A stretch of 64,000 bases of DNA from CAVZVZ01 sp963778895 (GTDB lineage Bacteria; Actinomycetota; Acidimicrobiia; Acidimicrobiales; Acidimicrobilacustridaceae), in contig CAVZVZ010000008.1 of assembly GCA_963778895.1 (NCBI GenBank), positions 36,958 through 100,957 on the forward strand, written 5' to 3'. Position 1 is the first letter of the stretch. Each line of letters begins with the position of its first letter. The notes beneath the pieces were generated by a model. It was given only the letters and a program-made list of their open reading frames with translations, made no database searches and was not told the origin of the DNA. A program made the translations under genes and the position numbers. Positions 34,072 through 42,798 of the stretch are shown here, in pieces.

Positions 34072-35492
34072 CAGAATTTCACCATCACGTGTTTGAGTTC
34101 GGTGTAGTGCTCGATCGCGTAGATCGACATGTCTTTGCCGTAGCCGCTCTGCTTGAACCCGCCGTGGGGGAGCTCGGAGACGATTGGGATGTGATCGTTG
34201 ACCCACACCGTGCCGAACATCAGCGAGCGGGACATGCGCATGGCGCGTCCGACATCGCTCGTCCACACACTCGCGGCCAAGCCGTAGTCGACGCCGTTGG
34301 CCCACGCGAGTGCTTGATCCTCGTCGCTGAACCGTTGCACGCTGATCACCGGGCCGAACACCTCGCGCTGCACGAGCTCGCTGTCCTGCGCGGGGTTGGC
34401 CAGCACCGTCGGTGCGTAGAAGAAGCCGGCACGATCGACCGTGCTGCCACCCACGACCACCTCGGCACCACCGTCGACCGCCCTCGTCACCATGCCCTCG
34501 ACACGGTCGCGCTGGGCCTGCGAGATGACCGGGCCGACTGCAGTGGCTTCGTCGCTCGGATCGCCGACGACGATGTCGGCGACCGCGCTACCGAGCCCAC
34601 CGACCACTGCGTCGAACGAGCCCGGTCCGGCGATCACACGTGTCGGTGCGGTGCAGTCCTGACCGGAGTTGTAATAGGCCGCTTCCGCAAGAGTCGCGAC
34701 CAGCGCGTCGATGTCAGCGTCGTCGAAGACGACCACGGGAGCCTTGCCACCCAGCTCGAGGTGCACGCGTTTCAACGTGTCGGCGGCGTTCTTGGCGATG
34801 AGCTTGCCGGTGGCGACGTCGCCCGTGAGCGACACCATGGCCACACCGGGGTGCTTCACCAACGCGTCGCCGACACTCTCACCGTCACCACAGATCACGT
34901 TGAATACGCCCGCCGGGAAGATGTCTGCGGCGAGCTCGGCCAGCTTCAGCGCCGTCAACGGTGTGAGCTCGGAGGGCTTCAGGATGAACGTGTTACCGGC
35001 AGCCAGCGCGGGCCCGAGCTTCCACGTGGCCATGTTGAGCGGATAGTTCCACGGAGCGATGCCGACGCAGACGCCCAACGGATCACGACGCAGCATCGAC
35101 GTGTGGTCTTCCATGTACTCGCCCGCAGCTTGTGTATCCATGCAACGTGCCGCGCCGGCAAAGAATCGAAGGTTGTCGACGGTCAGGTCGAACTCGAAGT
35201 CGATGATCGACACTGGCTTACCGACGTTGCGCATCTCGAGTTGCTTGAGCTCGTCGATGTTCTTCTCGACGGCGTCGGCCAAGGCCAGCAGCTTCTCGCT
35301 GCGTTCGCGCGGGGTGGTCTTCCCCCAGGACGTGAAAGCCTCCGTGGCTGACGCCACCGCCGCCTCGGCATCGTTGGCATCGCTCGCCGGCACCTCGGCG
35401 ATCGACTCGCCCGTTGCCGGATCGATGACCTGGTCAGTGGCGCCGCTGCCCGCGGCCTTCCACGAACCGCCGATGAAGTTCTCGTAGGCCAC
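34071..35492 (-). CDS. Aldehyde dehydrogenase, gamma-aminobutyraldehyde type
   Basis: The 473-residue enzyme has catalytic Cys in NSGQDCTAPTR and Glu in VHLELGGKAPVVVFDDAD. The GQDCTA motif is characteristic of 4-aminobutyraldehyde dehydrogenases (PatD/PuuC branch), which make GABA from the aldehyde produced from putrescine. The GTG at 35492 is chosen because AGGAG lies 7 nt upstream and gives the normal start YENFIGGSW; the frame extends 21 codons further without support. TGATG coupling to the downstream aminotransferase and a divergent Pot transporter support a polyamine role. Confidence 0.88.
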   Translation of the reverse strand: MAYENFIGGSWKAAGSGATDQVIDPATGESIAEVPASDANDAEAAVASATEAFTSWGKTTPRERSEKLLALADAVEKNIDELKQLEMRNVGKPVSIIDFEFDLTVDNLRFFAGAARCMDTQAAGEYMEDHTSMLRRDPLGVCVGIAPWNYPLNMATWKLGPALAAGNTFILKPSELTPLTALKLAELAADIFPAGVFNVICGDGESVGDALVKHPGVAMVSLTGDVATGKLIAKNAADTLKRVHLELGGKAPVVVFDDADIDALVATLAEAAYYNSGQDCTAPTRVIAGPGSFDAVVGGLGSAVADIVVGDPSDEATAVGPVISQAQRDRVEGMVTRAVDGGAEVVVGGSTVDRAGFFYAPTVLANPAQDSELVQREVFGPVISVQRFSDEDQALAWANGVDYGLAASVWTSDVGRAMRMSRSLMFGTVWVNDHIPIVSELPHGGFKQSGYGKDMSIYAIEHYTELKHVMVKF

Positions 35493-35686
35493 GGCTTGCT
35501 CCTGGGTGGATAGACGTACTCCTGAAGCATGGATCGCCCGTCCCGAGGCGCGCAAGGGATTCCATTGCGGGAGTGTGAACTGACGATCGGATCGCTTGCG
35601 TAAGGGTCAGATATCCGCGAATCTGCGTCCTCAGTGGACAGAAGCTGGCTTCGGAGCGAACCGAAGATGTCCGAGGGGGGCGATAC

Positions 35687-36883
35687 CTGAGCGAGACCGG
35701 AACCCCGGCCGCAGGCGTTGACGCCCCGGCACAACAGACCGCGAACAGCGGTGCCGCCGCCGCAACGGCTGTCATAGAGATCGACCACGTCACGAAGAGG
35801 TTCACCGACTTCGTCGCGGTCGACGACGCGCACTTCACGATCGGCCAAGGCGAGTTCTTCTCGATGCTCGGTCCCTCGGGGTGCGGCAAGACCACGACCT
35901 TGCGGATGATCGCCGGTTTCGAGACGCCGAGCGAGGGCGCGATCCGGCTCGAAGGCAAGGACGTCTCGCGGGTTGCCCCTTACAAGCGCAACGTGAACAC
36001 CGTCTTCCAGCACTATGCGCTGTTCCCGCACATGAACGTCTGGGACAACGTGGCCTTCGGGCCTCGCAGCCAGAAGATCGACAAGCGCGAGGTCTCGCGT
36101 CGCGTCGACGAGCTGCTCGAGGTCGTCCGTCTCACCGAGTTCGCTCAGCGCAAGCCCGCGCAGCTCTCCGGTGGTCAGCAACAGCGCGTCGCCCTGGCGA
36201 GGGCGCTCGTGAACTATCCAAGTGCCCTTCTACTGGACGAGCCCCTCGGCGCGCTCGACCTCAAGCTGCGTCACGCCATGCAGTTCGAGCTGAAGCGCAT
36301 CCAACGCGAGGTCGGCATCACCTTCGTGTATGTCACCCATGACCAAGAAGAGGCGCTCACCATGAGCGACCGGATCGCGGTGATGAGCGTGGGCAACGTC
36401 GAGCAGATCGGCACCCCCGAGGAGATCTATGGCCGGCCATCCACTGTCTTCGTAGCCGGCTTCATCGGCCAGGCCAACCTGTGGCCGTGCCACGTGGAGC
36501 GATCGGATGCCGAGCGAGCCACGGCGACGGCGCTCGGCGCGACGTTCGACGCGTCCATCGGTGCCACTCGCATCGAGGCCGGCGGCGACGCCACGCTCAT
36601 GGTGCGGCCCGAGCGGGTTCGCGTCAGCACGGACGCGCCAACGGGGCCCGCCGTGGCCGCGACCGTCACCGATCTCACCTTTCAGGGGGCGATGGTCCGC
36701 CTCGCCCTCGAAACCGCGGACAACGCACCGATCGTGGCCCACATCGGCCACGATCAGGACCTCCCACTGCTCCGTCCCGGCGACCAGATCTACGCGTGCT
36801 GGCCCTCCGATGCCGCGTTGGTCCTACCGGCCGCCGACATCCCGACCTCGGACGCGCTCGAGGAACTGCTCGAGGATGGCTGA
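35687..36883 (+). CDS. potA: Spermidine/putrescine-type ABC transporter ATPase
   Basis: The protein energises polyamine import. Walker A GPSGCGKTTT, the Q-loop region NTVFQHYALF, signature LSGGQQQRVALARAL, Walker B LLLDEPLGALD and the switch His in THDQEEAL are all present; a TOBE domain forms the C-terminus. The first ATG in frame (35864) would delete the essential first strands (VIEIDHVTKRF...). No ATG, GTG or TTG lies upstream in frame. A CTG at 35687 has GAGGGGGG six nt before it; alternatively an ATG at 35667 would be in frame if the run of six Gs had lost one G. The start given is therefore provisional. Confidence 0.85.
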   Translation: MSETGTPAAGVDAPAQQTANSGAAAATAVIEIDHVTKRFTDFVAVDDAHFTIGQGEFFSMLGPSGCGKTTTLRMIAGFETPSEGAIRLEGKDVSRVAPYKRNVNTVFQHYALFPHMNVWDNVAFGPRSQKIDKREVSRRVDELLEVVRLTEFAQRKPAQLSGGQQQRVALARALVNYPSALLLDEPLGALDLKLRHAMQFELKRIQREVGITFVYVTHDQEEALTMSDRIAVMSVGNVEQIGTPEEIYGRPSTVFVAGFIGQANLWPCHVERSDAERATATALGATFDASIGATRIEAGGDATLMVRPERVRVSTDAPTGPAVAATVTDLTFQGAMVRLALETADNAPIVAHIGHDQDLPLLRPGDQIYACWPSDAALVLPAADIPTSDALEELLEDG

Positions 36884-36965
36884 ATCCCGACCCACCGCCC
36901 AGCTACCAACCCGCCCCTAGCCACCAACCACGATTCATGTTCAACGAGACAGAGGAGTAGCGGCC

Positions 36966-38177
36966 ATGGCCCGTCCGAACGAGATCGACCCGAGGCTTCT
37001 TGCGCAGTTGGCTGACGCCCGTACGAGCCGGCGGCGTTTCTTGGGGCGTGGGGCTTTTGCCGCCGCTGCGCTCGCCGCGGGCGGCCCCGCGTTCCTCGCG
37101 GCATGCAGCAGCAAGAGCAGCGACACCAACACGTCCACCGGCACGAGCGAGGTAACGGGCGGAACCGCGGAACAGGCCAGCGGCAACCTTCGCATCTCGA
37201 ACTGGCCGCTCTACATGGCCGACGGTTTCGTCGCTCAGTTCCAGACGGCGAGCGGCATCTCGGTCGACTACAAGGAAGACTTCAACGACAACGAGGAGTG
37301 GTTCGCCAAGGTCAAAGACCCGCTGTCCCAGCACCAGGACATCGGTGCGGACCTGGTCGTGCCGACGGAGTTCATGGCCGGCCGACTCATCGGGTTGGAG
37401 TGGCTGAACCAGATCAACGACGCGGGTGTGCCGAACAAGAGCAACATGCGGCCCGATCTCGCCAACTCCGATGTCGATCCCGGCCGGAAGTACACGATGC
37501 CGTACATGTCCGGCATGGTCGGGTTGGCCTACAACAAGTCGGCCACGGGCCGCGACATCAACAGCGTCGACGACCTGTGGGACCCGGCGTTCAAGGGCCA
37601 GATCTCGATGCTGGCTGATCTTCGTGACGGCCTGGGAATGGTGATGCTCTCCCAGGGCAACGATCCGTCCCACCCCACGACCGACACGGTGCAGCAAGCC
37701 GCCGACAAGGTCGCCCAGGAGAAGAGCAGCGGTCAGATCCGTCGTTTCACCGGCAACGACTACGCCGACGATCTCGCCGCCGGCAACGTGGTCATCGCCC
37801 AAGCGTATTCGGGCGACGTCGTGCAGTTACAGGCCGACAATCCTGACCTGCAGTTCGTCGTGCCCGAAGCAGGCGGCACCACCTTCGTCGACACGATGGT
37901 CATTCCGTACACGACGAAGAACCAGCCCGCCGCCGAAGCATGGATGAACTACATCTACGACCGCGACAACTACGCGCAGCTCATCGTGTTCGTCCAATAC
38001 GTGCCCGTGCTGTCGGACATGACGGCTCCGCTCGAAGCGATCGACCCGACCGTGGCGTCGAACCCGCTCATCAACCCGCCGCAGTCGACGCTCGACAACC
38101 TGCACTCGTGGCCGTCGCTCAACGACGAACAGGAGCAGGAGTACGCCACGATCTACGCCAACGTCACCGGCGAGTGA
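36966..38177 (+). CDS. potD: Spermidine/putrescine-binding lipoprotein (PotD-like)
   Basis: The 403-residue solute-binding protein has a twin-arginine motif (TSRRRFLGRG) followed by a hydrophobic stretch and a lipobox ending AFLAAC near residue 45, so it is probably exported folded by Tat and then lipidated. The mature part opens LRISNWPLYM, the usual PotD/PotF beginning, and keeps the DLVVPTEFMA and GMVGLAYNK segments lining the polyamine cleft. AGAGGAG lies 7-8 nt before the ATG. It is the second gene of the potADBC order. Confidence 0.9.
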   Translation: MARPNEIDPRLLAQLADARTSRRRFLGRGAFAAAALAAGGPAFLAACSSKSSDTNTSTGTSEVTGGTAEQASGNLRISNWPLYMADGFVAQFQTASGISVDYKEDFNDNEEWFAKVKDPLSQHQDIGADLVVPTEFMAGRLIGLEWLNQINDAGVPNKSNMRPDLANSDVDPGRKYTMPYMSGMVGLAYNKSATGRDINSVDDLWDPAFKGQISMLADLRDGLGMVMLSQGNDPSHPTTDTVQQAADKVAQEKSSGQIRRFTGNDYADDLAAGNVVIAQAYSGDVVQLQADNPDLQFVVPEAGGTTFVDTMVIPYTTKNQPAAEAWMNYIYDRDNYAQLIVFVQYVPVLSDMTAPLEAIDPTVASNPLINPPQSTLDNLHSWPSLNDEQEQEYATIYANVTGE

Positions 38178-38186
38178 GGTGAGCTG

Positions 38187-39062
38187 ATGGCCGGTACGGC
38201 CGCGAGCGGACGGCGTCGGAGCAAGATCGCGCCCTATCTCATGATCCTGCCCGGGATCGTGTACCTGGTGATCTTCTTCGTCATTCCCATCTGGACGTTG
38301 TTCCGCACCTCGCTGTCGACCAACACCGGGTCGGTCTTCCTCCCGAAGCTCGAGTTCAGCTGGGACTGGTCGAACTACAGCGCGGCGTTCACCGACTTCC
38401 GGGATCAGATCATCCGCTCGTTCGGCTATGCGTTGACCACCACCCTCATCTGCCTGGTGATGGCGTACCCGCTCGCCTACGTCATCGCGTTCAAAGCGGG
38501 GCGCTTCAAGAACCTGTTGCTTGGTCTGGTCATCCTGCCGTTCTTCGTCACGTTCCTCGTGCGCACCCTCGCGTGGAAGACGATCCTCGCTGACGACGGC
38601 TTCGTGGTGAACACCCTCTCGCACGCGGGCCTGCTCCCGAGTGAGGGCCGGCTCCTCAGTACGAGCTGGGCCGTGATCGGCGGCCTGACCTACAACTTCA
38701 TCCCGTTCATGATCCTGCCCCTCTACGTGAGCCTGGAGAAGATCGATCCGCGCCTCATGGAAGCGGCGCGCGATCTGTACTCGAACGGATGGCGGGCGTT
38801 CCGCAAGGTTGTCCTGCGTCTCTCGCTTCCCGGCGTGCTCGCGGGCAGCCTCTTGGTGTTCATCCCGGCGAGCGGAGACTTCATCAACGCCGACTATCTC
38901 GGCAGCACGCAGACCACGATGATCGGCAACGTCATCCAAAAGCAGTTCCTCGTGGTCAAGGACTACCCGGCCGCGGCCGCGCTGAGCTTCGTGTTGATGG
39001 CGATCATCCTCGTGGGGGTGCTCATCTACACGAGGCTGCTCGGCACCGAGGACCTGATGTGA
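38187..39062 (+). CDS. potB: Polyamine ABC transporter permease (PotB-like)
   Basis: The 291-residue permease has six membrane helices and the cytoplasmic EAA loop (EAARDLYSNGWRAFRKVVLRLSLPG) that docks with the ATPase. The GGTGAG ahead of the ATG and 9-nt spacing from potD indicate an operon. FFVTFLVRTLAWKTIL is typical of the PotB/YdcU branch. Confidence 0.9.
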   Translation: MAGTAASGRRRSKIAPYLMILPGIVYLVIFFVIPIWTLFRTSLSTNTGSVFLPKLEFSWDWSNYSAAFTDFRDQIIRSFGYALTTTLICLVMAYPLAYVIAFKAGRFKNLLLGLVILPFFVTFLVRTLAWKTILADDGFVVNTLSHAGLLPSEGRLLSTSWAVIGGLTYNFIPFMILPLYVSLEKIDPRLMEAARDLYSNGWRAFRKVVLRLSLPGVLAGSLLVFIPASGDFINADYLGSTQTTMIGNVIQKQFLVVKDYPAAAALSFVLMAIILVGVLIYTRLLGTEDLM

Positions 39063-39075
39063 ACGAGCGCGCGTC

Positions 39076-39955
39076 ATGACCGTGCAGGAGGCGCTCGTCG
39101 AGGGCGAGTTCTTCGGCGAGGACGAACTCGACAAGCCGCGCCGGCCCTCGAGGCGACGACCGGGCCGCCTCGGCGACATCGTTCTGAAGGTCATCGCCGG
39201 GCTCGTGCTCGTGTACCTGTTCATCCCGATCTTCGTGATCATCCTCTTTTCGTTCAACAACCCGTCGGGCAAGTTCAACTATCAATGGCAAGGCTTCACC
39301 CTCGACAACTGGGCCGATCCCTTCAAGTATCCCCAGCTGATCGAGGCCCTCAAGACGAGTTTGTCGATCGCCGCGGTCTCGACGGTCATCGCGAGCGTGC
39401 TCGGAACCCTGCTCGCGATCGCGCTCGTCCGGCAGCGGTTCCGCGGGCGCGACCGCGGTCGACAGCTTCCTCGTGCTGCCACTTACGGCGCCTGAGGTCG
39501 TGATGGGCGCGTCGTTGCTGACCCTGTTCCTCGATCTGCACTGGACCACTGGCTACACGACCATCGTGATCGCACATGTGATGTTCGAGATCAGCTTCGT
39601 CGCCTTGACGGTGAAGGCCCGGGTCCGCGGGTTCGACTGGACGCTCGAGGACGCGGCGATGGATCTCGGCGCGCCTCCGAACCGCACGTTCTTCCGGGTG
39701 ACGCTGCCCCTGATCGTGCCGGGCATCGTGGCGGCCGCGATGCTGTCGTTCGCCTTGTCACTCGACGATTTCATCATCACGTACTTCAACAGTGGGTCGA
39801 CGGTGACCTACCCGCTCTACGTGAACGCCGCGACGAAGGCGGCCGTGCCGCCCCAGATCGACGTGCTCGCGACGGCGATCCTGGTGGTCAGCCTCGTGTT
39901 GCTCGTAGTCGGGACTCTCTTCCAGAGGAAGCGAACGGGTATCGGAGCCTCATGA
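39076..39955 (+). CDS. potC: Polyamine ABC transporter permease (PotC-like), frameshifted
   Basis: Two frames together give a normal 292-residue permease. The first part covers the charged N-terminus and helices one and two up to ALVRQRFRG. It then reads out of frame to a stop at 39495, while the second part continues in the +1 frame (SFLVLPLTAPEVVMG) and carries the EAA loop (EDAAMDLGAPPNRTFFRVTLPL). Removing one base near 39448, for instance a C, restores the family sequence. The end overlaps the alanine dehydrogenase start as ATGA. Sequencing error is more likely than a true break. Confidence 0.85.
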
Positions 39956-41097
39956 CTGCGGCGACTGCCCTTGTCGTGGGCGTCCCGCGGGAGGTGAAGC
40001 CCGACGAACACCGCGTCGCCATCACGCCGGACGGTGTTCGTGAGGTGGAGCAACACGGCGTGCCGGTGTTGCTCGAGGCCGGGGCCGGGCGAGACTCGGG
40101 TTTCCCCGACGATGCGTATCGTCGTGCCGGCGCGGAGATCGTCCCGTCGGCGGCCGAGGTGTGGGAACGCGCCGACATCGTCTGCAAGGTGAAGGAGCCG
40201 CTCGAGAGCGAGTTCGGACTCATGCGTCCCGGTTTGTGTCTGTTCACCTATCTGCACCTCGCGGCCTATCCGGCTGTCGCCGACGCGCTGCTGGAGCATC
40301 AAGTGATCGGGATCGCCTACGAGACAGTTCAGTTGCCCGATGGCGCGCTGCCTCTGCTAGCGCCGATGAGTGAGGTGGCCGGTCGCATGAGCGCGCAGAT
40401 CGGTGCGCACTTCCTCGAACGGCACAACGGTGGTCGTGGTGTGTTGCTCGGTGGCGCGCCGGGTGTGCGCCCGGCGCGTGTCGTGGTGCTGGGTGCGGGC
40501 AACGTCGGCTGGAACGCGGCGTGGATGGCTGCGGGACTCGAAGCCGAGGTCGATCTACTCGATCGCAGCGTCGATCGGCTGCGCTACGTGGATCAGATTC
40601 AAATGGGTCGCGTCACCACGCTGACGTCGAACCGCGGTCTCATCGAGCGCACCGTGGTCGAGGCCGACCTATTGATCGGGGCCGTGCTCGTGCCCGGTGG
40701 TCGCGCTCCCGTCCTCGTCGACGAGCCGTTGGTGAAGTCGATGAAGCCGGGCTCGGTGATCGTCGACATCGCCATCGACCAAGGCGGCTGCATAGCGACG
40801 TCACACGAGACGACGCACAAGGATCCGGTGTACGAGCTCCACGGCGTGCTGCACTACTGCGTCGGCAACATGCCCGGTGCCGTGCCGAACACCTCGACCT
40901 ACGCGCTCACCAACGTGACGCTGCCGTACCTGGCCGAGCTCAGCCGCCTCGGATTGCGCGAGGCGATCGCCCGGGATCCCTCGTTGGCCCTCGGGGTCAA
41001 CACGGCCGCCGGTTCGGTGGTGAACGCTGCGGTTGCGGAGGCGTTGGAGCGACCCCTGGCCCACCTCGACGACGCAATGGTGGTGGCGGTCCCGTGA
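39952..41097 (+). CDS. ald: Alanine dehydrogenase
   Basis: The 381-residue enzyme interconverts L-alanine and pyruvate with NAD and ammonia. The N-terminal VGVPREVKPDEHRVAITP, substrate lysine motif VCKVKEPL, catalytic-histidine region FTYLHLAAY and Rossmann motif VVLGAGNVGWNAA are all in place. It is translationally coupled to potC and followed by an Lrp-type regulator. Here it could regenerate pyruvate from alanine formed by the neighbouring aminotransferases, releasing ammonium. Confidence 0.95.
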   Translation: MTAATALVVGVPREVKPDEHRVAITPDGVREVEQHGVPVLLEAGAGRDSGFPDDAYRRAGAEIVPSAAEVWERADIVCKVKEPLESEFGLMRPGLCLFTYLHLAAYPAVADALLEHQVIGIAYETVQLPDGALPLLAPMSEVAGRMSAQIGAHFLERHNGGRGVLLGGAPGVRPARVVVLGAGNVGWNAAWMAAGLEAEVDLLDRSVDRLRYVDQIQMGRVTTLTSNRGLIERTVVEADLLIGAVLVPGGRAPVLVDEPLVKSMKPGSVIVDIAIDQGGCIATSHETTHKDPVYELHGVLHYCVGNMPGAVPNTSTYALTNVTLPYLAELSRLGLREAIARDPSLALGVNTAAGSVVNAAVAEALERPLAHLDDAMVVAVP

Positions 41098-41561
41098 TGA
41101 CTCGGAACATCCCGTTCCCGCTCGATGACATCGACAAGGCCATCATCCGCGAGCTGCAAATCGATGGTCGGGTGGCTTACGCCCAGCTCGGGCCGAAGGT
41201 CGGGCTGTCCCAAGCCGCGGCGCGTCAGCGTGTGCAACGACTGATCGAGAACGGTGTGACGCAAGTGGTCGCGGTCACGAACCCGTTGGTGCTGGGTTTC
41301 AACCTGCAGGCGATGATCGGCATCAACGCCGACGGGGATCTGCGCGCCATCGCCGAGAAGCTCGCCGAGGTACCTGAGCTCGACTACGTCGTCATCACCT
41401 CAGGGCGATTCGATCTGCTGGTCGAGGTGGTGTGCGCCGACAACGAAGAGCTGTTGTCGCTCGTCACCGATGTGATCCGCACCGTCCCCGGCGTCCGCGC
41501 CACCGAGGTGTTCACCTACCTCCATCTACAGAAGCAGACCTACAGCTGGGGGACAGCGTGA
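41097..41561 (+). CDS. Lrp/AsnC-family transcriptional regulator
   Basis: The 154-residue protein has an N-terminal winged HTH (LDDIDKAIIRELQIDGRVAY..LGPKVGLSQAAARQRVQRLIENG) and a C-terminal RAM ligand-binding domain (LDYVVITSGRFDLLVEVVC). Such regulators respond to amino acids and often control an adjacent alanine dehydrogenase. The ATG overlaps the ald stop by one base; a GTG immediately before it is an alternative. It probably controls the surrounding amine genes, but no operator repeat was recognised. Confidence 0.9.
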   Translation: MTRNIPFPLDDIDKAIIRELQIDGRVAYAQLGPKVGLSQAAARQRVQRLIENGVTQVVAVTNPLVLGFNLQAMIGINADGDLRAIAEKLAEVPELDYVVITSGRFDLLVEVVCADNEELLSLVTDVIRTVPGVRATEVFTYLHLQKQTYSWGTA

Positions 41562-41565
41562 GAGC

Positions 41566-42771
41566 TCACAGCTCCTTGATGCCCCAGGGACTGCCGTAGG
41601 CGGTCAACAGCTCGAGGAACGGTTGGGCGTCGAACGCCTCGGGCCCGAGCACGCCGGCGCCGGACCACGTGCCGCTCGCGAGCAGCTCCATCGCAACCAC
41701 GGGGTTGATCGCCGTCTGCCACACGACGGCCTGATGGCCGTAGTCGGCCATGACCTCATCGTTGTCGACCACGTGGTAGAGGTACGTCGATCGAGGCTCG
41801 CCGTCTTTACCGATGCCTCGCACCCACGTTCCCGCGCATGTCTTTCCGTGCATGCGGTCACCCAACTCGGCGGGATTCGGTAGCGACGCGGCGACCACGT
41901 CGCGGGGGGCCACCTCGACATCGCGCACGCGCACGGGTGTCGTGCGGTCGAGGCCCGTCTTGTGCAGAACCTCCAACACTTCGATGAACTCGTCGCCCAG
42001 TCCGTACTTGAAGGTCACTCGGTCGCAGTCGACCCACCTGGGCACGAGCAGGACTTCCTCGTGCTCGACGTTCACGCATTCCACGGGCCCGACGCCTTCG
42101 GGGAAGTCGAACACCTCCGGTTCCGAGAACGGTGCCGTGCAGTACCAGCCCCGATCGCGTTCCCAGATCACGGGCGGGTTCAAGCACTCTTCGATCGTGG
42201 TCCAGATGGAGAACGTCGGGGCGAAGGCGTAGCCCTCGATCTCGAGGTTGGCACCGTCGCGCACGCCGACCTCGTCGATCGACGAGAAGAGGTGATCGGC
42301 GGCGTAGCGCGCGAACACGTCTGACAATCCAGGCTCGACGCCGATGCCGACCAACGCGAGTTGACCCTTGGCTTCCCATTGGTCCGCCACGACGAACTGC
42401 TCGTCACCGAGCTTCACCCCAGGTTCCTCATAGGGCCGCTCCGGATGAGGCTTCGAGAGGTGCATCGCCATGTCGAGATACGTGGAGCCGGCGCTGAACG
42501 CACCATCGAAGATCGGGGGGTTGAGGCGCGGGTCGCATGCGTTCAGAACCACGTCGGCGCCGACCTTGCTCGCAAGGGCCGTGACCTCCGACGCGGATGA
42601 CGCGTCGACCCGCGCCGACTCGAAGCGGCCGTCGTCGATGCTCGTCACCGCATCCGCGGCTCGTTGCGCGTCGTAGTCGGCCATCACGAATCGATCGAAG
42701 AACGTTCGCCGTGATGCGATGGATCCGACTGCTGCACCGACGCCACCGGCCCCCACCACAAGGATGTTCAT
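41566..42771 (-). CDS. Saccharopine dehydrogenase-family protein
   Basis: The 401-residue protein starts with the Rossmann motif ILVVGAGGVGAAVG and has the family segments VVLNACDPRLNPPIFDGAF and STYLDMAMH. Members of this family include saccharopine reductase, carboxynorspermidine dehydrogenase and lysine 6-dehydrogenase. The neighbouring polyamine genes favour carboxy(nor)spermidine or a lysine-derived substrate, but this is inference. It converges on the Lrp gene with only 4 bases between the stops, and its ATG follows a TAAGCT box by 6 nt. Confidence 0.8.
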   Translation of the reverse strand: MNILVVGAGGVGAAVGSIASRRTFFDRFVMADYDAQRAADAVTSIDDGRFESARVDASSASEVTALASKVGADVVLNACDPRLNPPIFDGAFSAGSTYLDMAMHLSKPHPERPYEEPGVKLGDEQFVVADQWEAKGQLALVGIGVEPGLSDVFARYAADHLFSSIDEVGVRDGANLEIEGYAFAPTFSIWTTIEECLNPPVIWERDRGWYCTAPFSEPEVFDFPEGVGPVECVNVEHEEVLLVPRWVDCDRVTFKYGLGDEFIEVLEVLHKTGLDRTTPVRVRDVEVAPRDVVAASLPNPAELGDRMHGKTCAGTWVRGIGKDGEPRSTYLYHVVDNDEVMADYGHQAVVWQTAINPVVAMELLASGTWSGAGVLGPEAFDAQPFLELLTAYGSPWGIKEL

Positions 42772-42777
42772 TGGGCG

Positions 42778-42783
42778 AGCTTA
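42778..42783 (-). promoter_or_regulatory. Candidate leaderless -10 box for the saccharopine dehydrogenase-like gene
   Basis: TAAGCT on the minus strand ends 6 nt before the ATG at 42771, with only 2 bp to the -10 box of the divergent MFS gene. Confidence 0.5.
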
Positions 42784-42785
42784 GA

Positions 42786-42791
42786 TAGCCT
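42786..42791 (+). promoter_or_regulatory. Candidate leaderless -10 box for the MFS exporter
   Basis: TAGCCT ends 7 nt before the GTG at 42799. The whole divergent spacer is 27 bp, so the two -10 boxes abut. Confidence 0.5.
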
Positions 42792-42798
42792 GACCGCC

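Noticed and set aside
35864..36883. First in-frame ATG as potA start
   Set aside because: It would remove the first strands of the ATPase fold (VIEIDHVTKRF and FVAVDDAHFTI), which are coded in frame upstream.
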